Assembly (NCBI RefSeq): GCF_021397715.1
Contig: NZ_CP090209.1
Coordinates: 1-64,000 of the forward strand
Length of the DNA: 64,000 nucleotides
DNA from: Pantoea agglomerans
Lineage (GTDB): Bacteria > Pseudomonadota > Gammaproteobacteria > Enterobacterales > Enterobacteriaceae
Direction of reading: 5' to 3'
The notes under the pieces were generated by a model. The model saw only the letters and a program-made list of their open reading frames with translations, did not search any database and had not been told where the DNA came from. Below, in pieces: positions 1 to 8,240 of this stretch (its first letter is position 1; every line of letters starts with the position of its first letter). A program made the position numbers and the translations under genes.

Positions 1-1011
1 ATGTCGCTGAAGGAGATCGCCCGGCGGGCGGGTGTCGGTCTGGCCACCGTGGATCGTGTGCTCAACGAGCGTGGCGGCGTGGCGCCGGCAACGGTACGTA
101 GAGTCCTGCAGGCGGCGCGTGAAAGCGGCTTAAAACGCATTTTGCCGGAAGAGCACCGCCGGCCATGGCAGATAGAAGTGTTAATGAGCTGCAATGATTC
201 TTTTTTCTTCCGGCAGCTGGCGCAGGATTTTACTGAAGCCGCTATGCATCCAGGCTATCGGCGATTGACGCTGCATCGTACTTACGTGCCGGAAGCGCAG
301 CACGAGCGCCTGGCAAAACGCATTCTGGCGGGCAGTGAAACGCGCGATGCTCTGATCGTATTTGCGCATTCACATCCGATAATTTACGACGCGCTGGCTC
401 ACTGTCAGGCACGCGGCGTACCGGTGATCACGCTGGTTACCGATCTTCCTGACGCCGCCCGGCTCTGCCATGTCGGTATCAATCAGAAAAAGGCCGGGCG
501 AACTGCCGGTCAGCTGATGGGGAAGATGCTGCACCAGCCGGGCGAGGTGCTGATTGTCAGTGGTCGCCTGGATTACACGGCGCACCGGGAGCGAACCGAG
601 GGGTTCAGGGAAATATTAACCGATCGTTTTCCTCACCTTCAGCTACGTGAAGTAGTGGCGGCGCAGGAAGACCGCGACCTTATCAGCAGGTTACTGGAGA
701 AGCAGCTGACCCGGAGCGGAAATTTGCTGGGGATTTACAATACCGGTATGGGTAACACTGAAATTGGCCAGGCGCTGGCGCGTCATCGCCGACTCAATCA
801 GTGCGTATGGATTGCTCATGAACTCTATTCCACTACGCGAACGCTGATGGCGCAGCAAAGTATCGCCCTGACGCTGGATCAGAATACCCGGCAACATGCC
901 CAGCTGGCACTGCAGCTGTTGCTGAATTATCTGGAACAGGGAGAAAAACCGGAAACCTACGCGGCAGGTCAGGTTGAGTTCGTGATTTACACCTCAGAAA
1001 ATAGTGCTTAG
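1..1011 (+). CDS. LacI-family transcriptional regulator
   Basis: Sugar-responsive repressor or activator of the LacI/GalR family, 336 aa, the usual family length. Residues 2-45 form the LacI helix-turn-helix (SLKEIARRAGV, then ATVDRVLNERGGV). The rest is a periplasmic-binding-like sensor domain with HVGINQKKAGRTAGQLM and a C-terminal LALTLDQNTRQHAQLA strand/helix. The ATG is the first base of the window, so its ribosome-binding site lies outside; the start fits the family, which begins a few residues before the helix-turn-helix. Its target genes are probably to the left of the window. The ligand cannot be told from sequence, but the sensor domain is of the ribose/simple-sugar type. Confidence 0.9.
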   Translation: MSLKEIARRAGVGLATVDRVLNERGGVAPATVRRVLQAARESGLKRILPEEHRRPWQIEVLMSCNDSFFFRQLAQDFTEAAMHPGYRRLTLHRTYVPEAQHERLAKRILAGSETRDALIVFAHSHPIIYDALAHCQARGVPVITLVTDLPDAARLCHVGINQKKAGRTAGQLMGKMLHQPGEVLIVSGRLDYTAHRERTEGFREILTDRFPHLQLREVVAAQEDRDLISRLLEKQLTRSGNLLGIYNTGMGNTEIGQALARHRRLNQCVWIAHELYSTTRTLMAQQSIALTLDQNTRQHAQLALQLLLNYLEQGEKPETYAAGQVEFVIYTSENSA

Positions 1012-1621
1012 CTGCGAATTACGCTGCCGCATCGTTGCCAGACGGCGTACGCGCAACAGGCACACCTCCCGCATGGATAAATGCTCAGGCGTATCAGCCT
1101 GAGCCATTCTCCTATTCGCCTGCTCAGTTCAAAAATGTCGACCAGCACATCCATCGCCTCTCTTTTAATATCAACCGTCCGTAAACTCCATTCCCTTTTA
1201 CATGTTATTTCTGGACTAAGAGTTATCTTATTATTTATTAATTGTTGAGTTCAGGTGAATTAAAAATCGATTAAATTCCAGGCAGAGAGTAAATTATCTT
1301 TTAAAATACAGATAAATAGCGACGCAGATTGAAAGCCATATAAATATCAATGTTATTTGGCCCAAAAAAACCTGACCAATAAATAGTCAGCCAGCACGAT
1401 TATAGCGATTTATATCAACTTTTTTATTACTTCAAATACCTGATAATGACGGCGCTGACAGCGTCGCTTTGTGCTTTTTGTCACGCCAGCACGCCTGAAT
1501 CAGAGACAAAGGTACATTGACTCGTACAACCAGCACTGTGTGAACGGCATGATTTTAAATCATAAAACATTTCATGCGTTGCACATAAATTGCCATTTAA
1601 CTTAACAAGGAGAAAAGCGAT
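1012..1621. other. Intergenic gap with one hairpin
   Basis: No convincing gene. An 8-bp perfect inverted repeat (GCTCAGGC, 6-nt loop, GCCTGAGC) at 1083-1104 lies 70 bp after the regulator and could end its transcript, although no T-run follows. The remainder is AT-rich, with nothing recognisable. Confidence 0.5.
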
Positions 1622-1729
1622 GTGAATCAGACTGGCGACCAGATGACGTCGATGGAAAAACAGGCAGAGTGGAATATCACGCCACCCGATGTTTCCGCTT
1701 CAGCTCTCGCTCTTCATGAGTGTGGATGA
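1622..1729 (+). CDS. Possible 35-aa small ORF with strong ribosome-binding site
   Basis: A perfect Shine-Dalgarno AAGGAG (1607-1612) lies 9 nt before a GTG that opens a 35-codon frame starting MNQTGDQMTSMEKQ and ending ALHECG. An ATG two bases earlier (1620) is followed at once by TGA, so that alternative would be a start-stop element. No family is recognised and the frame is short; the evidence is the ribosome-binding site and the position 120 bp before the Hha-like gene. It could equally be a decayed gene start. Confidence 0.3.
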   Translation: MNQTGDQMTSMEKQAEWNITPPDVSASALALHECG

Positions 1730-1849
1730 AACGTTGAGACCGGGCCCGCGCCTTGTTTTTCAAACGCCTGTAGCGGTCAGACGTCGTAATGACTGACGCC
1801 CCAATTGCAGTTGTTAGAAATATTTATGGCATTGATTTGACGAGGATAT

Positions 1850-2053
1850 ATGAACAAGATTGATTATTTAATGCAGCTTCGGAATTGTCCATGCAAGGAC
1901 ATTCTTGATATCGTGACCAGCTATATGCGTAACCGTGTTCCTCACGAAGATCTCTCTTCATTTGAAGGCGCTTATGATCACCGTAAAGCAGAACTGGTGA
2001 TGAATGAAACTTATAGCGAAGTACCCAGTGAAGCATGGCGATATGTCAATTAA
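1850..2053 (+). CDS. Hha/YmoA-family nucleoid-associated modulator
   Basis: A 67-aa protein matching the Hha/YmoA/Cnu family over its whole length. KIDYLMQLRNC corresponds to the Hha TDYLMRLRRC segment, and AYDHRKAELVMNETYSEVPSEAWRYV to [26 protein letters not shown]. Such proteins have no DNA-binding domain of their own. They bind the H-NS N-terminal domain and help silence AT-rich, horizontally acquired genes. GAGGA at 1842-1846 sets the ATG. The N-terminus is shorter than in Hha, nearer Cnu/YdgT. It stands alone beside a block of autotransporters, fimbriae and microcin-like genes of the kind H-NS/Hha control; that link is inferred. The middle (CPCKDILDIVTSYMRNRVPHED) is divergent, with two extra cysteines. 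Confidence 0.85.
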   Translation: MNKIDYLMQLRNCPCKDILDIVTSYMRNRVPHEDLSSFEGAYDHRKAELVMNETYSEVPSEAWRYVN

Positions 2054-2135
2054 CCCCGCCGCTTTCGCTCAGTTATCTATTACGGGTAACCTCCCGTGTT
2101 GTCTGAGTAGTGAATAAACAGGTGTCGGCCTGGGT

Positions 2136-2171
2136 AAAAAAACAGAGCACCACCGCCGGGGTGATGCTCTG
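2136..2171 (-). terminator. Rho-independent terminator of the S6 autotransporter
   Basis: On the minus strand, CAGAGCA (2165-2171), a GC-rich loop and TGCTCTG (2143-2149) are followed by seven T (2136-2142), only 7 bp past the autotransporter stop codon. The loop can pair further (CACC with GGTG). Confidence 0.85.
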
Positions 2172-2177
2172 TAAAAT

Positions 2178-5100
2178 TCAGAAGTGATAAGAAAAACCGA
2201 CCTGACCGCTATAGTCTGTTTTAAAGACACCGCCAAAACTATTATCCACTTTGGCATTCAGCGAAAGATTACGGCTGATCTCACCTTCTATGCCCACCGA
2301 AGAACGGTAGCGATTATCAGACCAGGCGCTATATTGACGATCTGACTGACGGTCAGAAAGCGTGGTCTTAGATCCGTTCTTCCCTGGCGAATATTGATAT
2401 TCAATGCTCGCAAACAGATTAACGTTATCCAGTCCTGCACCCAGTCCGCGTTGTTTCACCATAATCCCTCCGGTTAAGAAATAGGGATTCGCCGAGCTTA
2501 AACTGACCGCAGCATCCTGCCCTTTCAGTGAATAACCGGAAAGCGTGCCGGCACTGACACCCACATAAGGTGAGATCGTCAATCGATCCTGCGCCAGCCC
2601 GAACTGATAACCACTCCGCAGGCTACCGACCAGCATCTGACTGTGACGATTTTGCGCGTTAATGCCCAGCGCCGGATCCAGCGTAATCTCCTGATTCAGA
2701 TACATCAGGCGGCTCGCCGCATCGACGAACCATCCCTGTCCGGACTGCCAGCCATAATAAGCGCCAACGGTGGCCAGACGGTGGTTCTCTTTGCCTTTTC
2801 CTTCAACCTGTCCCTGGGTGTAGCTGGCGCTCAACCCAAAGAGCTGATTGTTGCTTTGCTTGTCCCAGCCGACGTTCAGGGTTTGCTGGCTGGCATCCAG
2901 ACCCAGAAAACCGCCTTTTCTCTGCTCGATCGTGACCCAGGGCCCACTTCTCTCTGAAGCATCCCGCAGGCTGTCAGTACGCTGATGCAGCTGGCTTACC
3001 GCTTCGCTAAAGATATACTGCCGCGAAGCCATCATTGCGCGAGTGTTCTGAATCAGCGGCTGGTTATCATAGACAGTAAACCAGTCGTCCGGATTGAATA
3101 CGGGCTCAGCTTCGGTTGCTGCCGCCGGTTCTTCGGCCGGTGTCTCTTTCTCAGCTTCCTCTTCAGCAGCAGCCTCTGCCGCTGCCGGAGTTTCTGGCTC
3201 CGCAGCTGGCGCGGTTTCTGCCGGAGCTGGCGTTTCCGGTGCCACTTCCGGGGCCGTTTCTGCCGGGGCTGGCGTTTCCGGCACCACTTCCGGAGCCGTT
3301 TCTGCCGGCGCTGGCGTTTCCGGTACTACTTCCGGAGCCGTTTCTGCTGGCGCTGGCGTTTCCGGTACTACTTCCGGAGCCGTTTCTGCTGGCGCTGGCG
3401 TTTCCGGCACCACTTCCGGAGCCGTTTCCGCTGGTGCTGGCGTCTCCGGCACCACTTCCGGAGCCGTTTCTGCTGGTGCTGGCGTCTCCGGCACCACTTC
3501 CGGAGCCGTTTCCGCTGGCGCTGGCGTTTCCGGCACCACTTCCGGAGCCGTTTCCGCTGGTGCTGGCGTTTCCGGCACCACTTCCGGCACCGTTTCCGCT
3601 GGTGCTGGCGTTTCCGGCACCACTTCCGGAGCCGTTTCCGCTGGCGCTGGCGTTTCCGGTACTACTTCCGGCACCGTTTCCGCTGGCGCTGGCGTTTCCG
3701 GTACTACTTCCGGCACCGTTTCTGCTGGCGCTGGCGTTTCCGGTACTACTTCCGGCACCGTTTCTGCCGGCGCTGGCGTTTCCGGCACCACTTCCGCAGG
3801 CTCTTGCTCCTGATTATGCTCAAGCACCCACAGAACGCGATCGTTCTCGTCCTTCACCTGATAGTTCGGGGTATAGACGCTAAAGCCGCTGTAGTTGCTG
3901 GCAAAGCTAAAGTAGTCATGTGACGTACCGGCGGGAGCGTCGATCATGACCAGATCCTGATTCAATGCGACCTGTTCATTACTCCCGACAATCAGTTTTA
4001 CATCCAGCAGGTTATCGCTGCCGCTGGCGGCAGAGTTAATCGTCAGTTTATCGCTTTCCAGCGTGGACGGTTTTACGCCCAGCTTCAGATTAAGTCCGGT
4101 GGCGTCCAGAGTATCGACATCCAGACTTTTTGCCTGCCAGCCAGTCTGTGGCACCGTTGACAGCGCCGCGCCGCGTGAGGCCTGCAGCAGACTCACATGA
4201 CTGTTTCCGGTCATGTTCCAGGTTGACTGACTATCCAGCGTCATGCGCGTTGTGCCACTGGAACTGACGGCGCCCTGATAGTTCACCTTCCCGAGATAGA
4301 GCGACGCATCATTGGCCAGCTGGACATCTCCCGTTACCTCACTGGCAGGAAGACGCGCCAGCGCGTCGGCATCCCGTACCGGCTGACTGCAGGAAACGTC
4401 ATCTTTATAGATCACGGCGTAGCACCGCCAGCTCTTCTCCTCCGCCAGCGTACTGTCGTTATAACCCAACGAGAGGCGTGCGGATTCATCAGCCGTTATA
4501 TCTGCGGTTACGCTGGCATATTCCCCCACCTGAAACAGAGCATTGCTGCCCACGTGGATTTTATCGGCCCTGAACAAGGAGGTCGTCCAGTCATCCTCAA
4601 TGACCACGCTACCCGCATGGGCCACCGGCTGACCTGAGAGAACTGTTGTACCGCTGTTCGCATTTAACGTGCCATTCAGATTCATGCCACCCGTTAAGGC
4701 TGTTATCGCTGACCGGTTGCTCGGGCTGATATTGACGTCCATCGCGCCATTCACCAGGTTTTGTACTTTTTCGCCGATAAAGCCTCTGAAAACCTGCAGA
4801 TTCAGCTGCGTTAAGCGATGGTTGATCGCCTCATCCGCATCCGTTCCCAAAAAAGTCCAGGTTGAGGTTGAGCTTTGATCTGTCGGGTAATACCAGTAAG
4901 AAGAGGTATTCAGCTGGAAATATTCCGTCTGCTTCGTATAAGGGTTGTTATAAACATAAATTGATCCTGGCGTGCCTGTCGGGTTACTGCCGCTAAAGGT
5001 ATTAAAAGGCACATCTTTCGCGGTATAGCCGGTGATATTCAGGGTGGCCAGATCGCTGTTGTGATTGACCAGCAGAGCGCCACTGTCGGTATGATTGATT

Positions 5101-6563
5101 TTTTTGAAGGTCAGCGCATTACCGTTTAAGTCCAGGCGACCGCCGCGATAGCCGAAATAAATATTATCAGCACCAACCTGATTCTCATCGCTCAGCACCA
5201 CGGTTGGCCGGCCACTGACCAGCGTGACGGATGAAAATGCGCTTTTATCCCCGTTCGCATCGGCGCGCTGATCGAGCACGACCGTACCATCACCCACATT
5301 GAGTGAACCCGGGTTGTTCCCTTCAGCATTGACGTGCAGCGTGCCCGCCCCGATCTTATGCAGCGCATCGTTCGCCACGCCGTTGACCTGCCACAGCACC
5401 TCTTTGCCCGCATCGACCTCAACACCGCCGCCAGCCCAGGTTGCGTTGGCCCCACTGGCCGATGCCACTGTGTAGTTATTCGAAAACTGGAGTTTTCCGG
5501 CCCCCATATTAATGGGTGCATTTAAGGTAATCAGACCACCTGCACCGTTAAATCGTAAATCTTTGGTGGCATCCAGCTCTTCGTTGGTGGCGCCCGACGG
5601 AGCAACGCCTGCGTAGGCGGTGTCCAGCCCGGACCAGGACCACGATAGCGTGTTTTGCCTGATCGCATCATTGTCCCAGCTAATCGCGCCACCACCGGCA
5701 ACATCGACCACATCGGGTGAGGTATTCGCGGCTGCGATGGTCTGAATGTAGTTATCAGGAATATATTCCCAGATGCTGGTCTGCCCATAAATCTGGTCCG
5801 TTACATAGGCGCCGTGCAGAACACCAGCCACCTTCCAGACCTGCTCCAGTTCGTCATAGACCATGACAGGACTGCCGCTGTCACCGCCCATTGTTCCGAT
5901 AGAAAGCGGAGAAGTCAGTGGGTTATCAGGCCCATAATTGGTTCCCTGTAGAGAGCCTGACGTCGCCTTCACCGTCGCCGCATTAATCGTTCCTCCGCTT
6001 ACCCAGTTATAAGCACCGCTGAGGGTAATTTGCTCGGTCTGCGCCTCATTAACCTGGCTCTGCGTGCCGCCACCAATGCGCGTATACCAGGAGTAGCGTG
6101 ATTTATCAGCCGCTATCATGTCTGATTTTTCGATCACGCTAGCGGGGGCCGACTCTGTGACCACTTTATTCAGGCGTGGCAGATGAAAATCAATATCTGA
6201 CAGTGTTGATTCATTACGATTAATCAGCGTGTAATTGGCGGCATACTGCGCACCGTTACCAAATTTGAGCGTTTTATAGCCGGTGTTATGACGCACGCTG
6301 GCGACATAAGATGGCGCAACCAGTGTGCTGTAACCGTAAGTCGCCACCATGCCAAAATCCGGCATAGAAAAATCAAGATAACCTGACAGCGATCCATCTG
6401 TTTTATAGATGGCGATATTTTTAGCGCCAACAGAAAACTCCCCCAGGTTTTCAGCAAAATCGCGATAAGTTTGCACATCAACATCATGCCGCATAATTCC
6501 GGCATTTGAGCGCGTACAGATAGCTACAGTGCAGCAAAAAGCGACTCTTCCAATATATTTCAA
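2178..6563 (-). CDS. S6-family serine protease autotransporter (type Va secretion)
   Basis: Secreted trypsin-fold protease that carries its own outer-membrane pore. Counting from the TTG at 6563 (1461 aa), a signal peptide ends near SNA. The mature start GIMRHDVDVQTYRDFAENLG is typical of IgA-protease/SPATE proteins. The triad is His92 (SVRHNTGY), Asp125 (DIDFHLPRL) and Ser229 (GGDSGSP). A long beta-helical passenger follows, then about 14 copies of a 14-residue Pro/Glu/Ala repeat (about 920-1120). A 12-strand barrel ends in the outer-membrane signature GQVGFSYHF. An in-frame ATG at 6626 would add 21 residues, but AAGGGG at 6570-6575 is ideally placed for the TTG. The gene is monocistronic with its own terminator. 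The protease triad is seen; its substrate is unknown. Confidence 0.92.
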   Translation of the reverse strand: MKYIGRVAFCCTVAICTRSNAGIMRHDVDVQTYRDFAENLGEFSVGAKNIAIYKTDGSLSGYLDFSMPDFGMVATYGYSTLVAPSYVASVRHNTGYKTLKFGNGAQYAANYTLINRNESTLSDIDFHLPRLNKVVTESAPASVIEKSDMIAADKSRYSWYTRIGGGTQSQVNEAQTEQITLSGAYNWVSGGTINAATVKATSGSLQGTNYGPDNPLTSPLSIGTMGGDSGSPVMVYDELEQVWKVAGVLHGAYVTDQIYGQTSIWEYIPDNYIQTIAAANTSPDVVDVAGGGAISWDNDAIRQNTLSWSWSGLDTAYAGVAPSGATNEELDATKDLRFNGAGGLITLNAPINMGAGKLQFSNNYTVASASGANATWAGGGVEVDAGKEVLWQVNGVANDALHKIGAGTLHVNAEGNNPGSLNVGDGTVVLDQRADANGDKSAFSSVTLVSGRPTVVLSDENQVGADNIYFGYRGGRLDLNGNALTFKKINHTDSGALLVNHNSDLATLNITGYTAKDVPFNTFSGSNPTGTPGSIYVYNNPYTKQTEYFQLNTSSYWYYPTDQSSTSTWTFLGTDADEAINHRLTQLNLQVFRGFIGEKVQNLVNGAMDVNISPSNRSAITALTGGMNLNGTLNANSGTTVLSGQPVAHAGSVVIEDDWTTSLFRADKIHVGSNALFQVGEYASVTADITADESARLSLGYNDSTLAEEKSWRCYAVIYKDDVSCSQPVRDADALARLPASEVTGDVQLANDASLYLGKVNYQGAVSSSGTTRMTLDSQSTWNMTGNSHVSLLQASRGAALSTVPQTGWQAKSLDVDTLDATGLNLKLGVKPSTLESDKLTINSAASGSDNLLDVKLIVGSNEQVALNQDLVMIDAPAGTSHDYFSFASNYSGFSVYTPNYQVKDENDRVLWVLEHNQEQEPAEVVPETPAPAETVPEVVPETPAPAETVPEVVPETPAPAETVPEVVPETPAPAETAPEVVPETPAPAETVPEVVPETPAPAETAPEVVPETPAPAETAPEVVPETPAPAETAPEVVPETPAPAETAPEVVPETPAPAETAPEVVPETPAPAETAPEVVPETPAPAETAPEVVPETPAPAETAPEVAPETPAPAETAPAAEPETPAAAEAAAEEEAEKETPAEEPAAATEAEPVFNPDDWFTVYDNQPLIQNTRAMMASRQYIFSEAVSQLHQRTDSLRDASERSGPWVTIEQRKGGFLGLDASQQTLNVGWDKQSNNQLFGLSASYTQGQVEGKGKENHRLATVGAYYGWQSGQGWFVDAASRLMYLNQEITLDPALGINAQNRHSQMLVGSLRSGYQFGLAQDRLTISPYVGVSAGTLSGYSLKGQDAAVSLSSANPYFLTGGIMVKQRGLGAGLDNVNLFASIEYQYSPGKNGSKTTLSDRQSDRQYSAWSDNRYRSSVGIEGEISRNLSLNAKVDNSFGGVFKTDYSGQVGFSYHF
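3205..3800 (-). repeat. 42-bp in-frame tandem repeat encoding PETPAPAET units
   Basis: About 14 copies of a 42-bp unit encoding EVVPETPAPAETAP or ...TVP. Synonymous changes (ggc/ggt, gcc/gcg) are scattered among copies, and the ends are degenerate. It forms an acidic, proline-rich stalk between the protease passenger and the barrel. Near-identical units make copy-number change by slippage or recombination likely. Confidence 0.95.
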
Positions 6564-7375
6564 TGGATTCCCCTTGTGAAAAAATACACTTATTAATTTA
6601 TTTTTTACTCGCAGGAATAATATCATTTCACATATCTGTTACCGAAATCCGCCGCCGCTTAAAGATTGATCGAGATCAATAAAACGCGGCCATTCAATGC
6701 AATTTAAACGCTAACTCTCTGAAATAAATAAATATATAAAAACACTGCCAAATAAGAATCAGCTTTATCAATATATTTAAGAAAACACCTAGTCCAGTCC
6801 AGAAATAGACTGCCGCCCATTCATTAGTTATATTTACTGTTTTCGCAACCAGACTGGCGAATAAATAGCGATTAGAAAAAATCTATTTTTTAAGGCAAAG
6901 TTATGTATTGTTGAGTCAGCCTTTCCGGCGGAGAATAAACAAACATCAATTCAGATATTTTCTATTGACATTAATTTAAGTTTGTTAGCTGCGTATTGTC
7001 ATGATGGCAATTTATTTTCACAGCATTCTGCTCTTTGCCTCATCGATTCTGAATAACATCCATCACATTGACGTAACATCATCAGCGCCAGTTTCAGCGC
7101 CTGACGTTGCCATTTTCCGCTCTGCGCGGATAACGGTTCTGCCCAGCGTGATGATAGATCAGCGCGGCGGTTAATGAAGGGATAACGAGGAGAGGTAACG
7201 GGGCGGTGAGCAGTATAAACGGCGCGGGTTACTTACCGCTCAATTTCCTGTGTAAGCGGTAAAACAAGCCGTTAGTCAGAAATGAGGTTGATCTGACCGG
7301 ACGGCTTATGCGGGGATATTTCGCAGGCGTGGAAGCGGAGCCGCATTCTGGACCCAGCCTCATGCAGCGCGCGGA
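6564..7375. other. AT-rich gap upstream of the S6 autotransporter
   Basis: About 800 bp with no convincing gene, containing the autotransporter promoter region (not pinpointed). A 20-bp copy of the 3' end of the neighbouring lipoprotein gene (tttcgcaggcgtggaagc at 7318-7335) lies 60 bp before its partner at 7378-7395. Confidence 0.5.
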
Positions 7376-7639
7376 TTATTTCGCAGGCGTGGAAGCAGGA
7401 TGCGCCTGGCGGTAGAGTGTCCACTGCTCGACTTGCTCACCGGAGGGTAACGTACAATATCCAACAACCCCGGCGTCCGTGTTCACCTGTGAAGGCGTAC
7501 CTCCCACTTTAATGCACCAGTTTGTCGCCGGATTCGCCATGCCAATGCGTTCAGGCGCTGCGGGTTTTTGTGCGCAGGCCGTGAGCTGCAGCGCTGTCAG
7601 TACCCCGAAAATAGCCACACTCATTTTAATCAGCTGCAT
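7376..7639 (-). CDS. DUF333-domain lipoprotein
   Basis: An 87-aa outer-membrane or periplasmic lipoprotein. The signal peptide ends in the lipobox LTAC (Cys22). The DUF333 domain follows: GMANPATNWCIKVGGTP, then VGYCTLPSGEQVEQWTLYR, matching enterobacterial YoaF-like proteins, often labelled putative hemolysins without proof. AGAGGTG lies just before the ATG. It is a single gene between two divergently oriented autotransporters; no operon partner is seen. Function is unknown; the two conserved cysteines probably form a disulfide. Confidence 0.85.
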   Translation of the reverse strand: MQLIKMSVAIFGVLTALQLTACAQKPAAPERIGMANPATNWCIKVGGTPSQVNTDAGVVGYCTLPSGEQVEQWTLYRQAHPASTPAK

Positions 7640-8240
7640 TAATCACCTCTTTTCCAGTTGTTCATGCGTTTGTTCTTTTCACTGACTCAGACGCAGGCCA
7701 CTAGTTTCGGAACGGTCTCTTGAGTCATCATCACTGTTAGTGGAAAAGGTTAATCACACTCTTAGTTAATTAATGACCCTGTCATGGCCTTGTCATGTCA
7801 AAAAACGGATTGATTTTATCAGGTCAAGATTAAACAGGTGATTAATCACCCGCTGTTAACTGACTTTATCGACAAGAATTTCACAGCTTCCGATTATAAA
7901 TATAGTCAAAAAACTATGCGTGTGATTTTTTTTAACAGGAATACCCACTTTGTCAGAGTCGCATAACCTTAATTTCAAAGAGGAACCTCATCAGACAGGC
8001 TCATTTATGTAACGATTGATTAAAAGCGGAGACTTTCAGCTTCTTTACATAATTCAGCGCTGCCCGGCATAATCCTGTCGTTTTCATTAAAGATGAAGTC
8101 GTAAATTATATGATTTCATTTAACATGACCGCTATTAATACATGAAGCTTATTCAATACGTTTAATCATTCCCTGATGGTGCCTGGATCAATTGAGCTGA
8201 ATCTAAGTCATCAATAAAATCTTAAGGAAGAGTTACTGGT
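7640..8240. other. AT-rich gap upstream of the second autotransporter
   Basis: 600 bp without a gene, containing the divergent promoters of the lipoprotein and the second autotransporter. It carries a perfect 14-bp palindrome GGTGATTAATCACC (7837-7850) and a pair of TGTCATG words near 7780-7800, either of which could be an operator. Confidence 0.4.

Noticed and set aside
3205..3800. Possible CRISPR array because of regular repeats
   Set aside because: Units are contiguous, in frame and without unique spacers; they encode a protein stalk and no cas genes are present.
2985..3923. Plus-strand open frames of 239-312 aa opposite the autotransporter repeat
   Set aside because: Low-complexity shadows of the 42-bp repeat on the other strand, with no ribosome-binding site or family.
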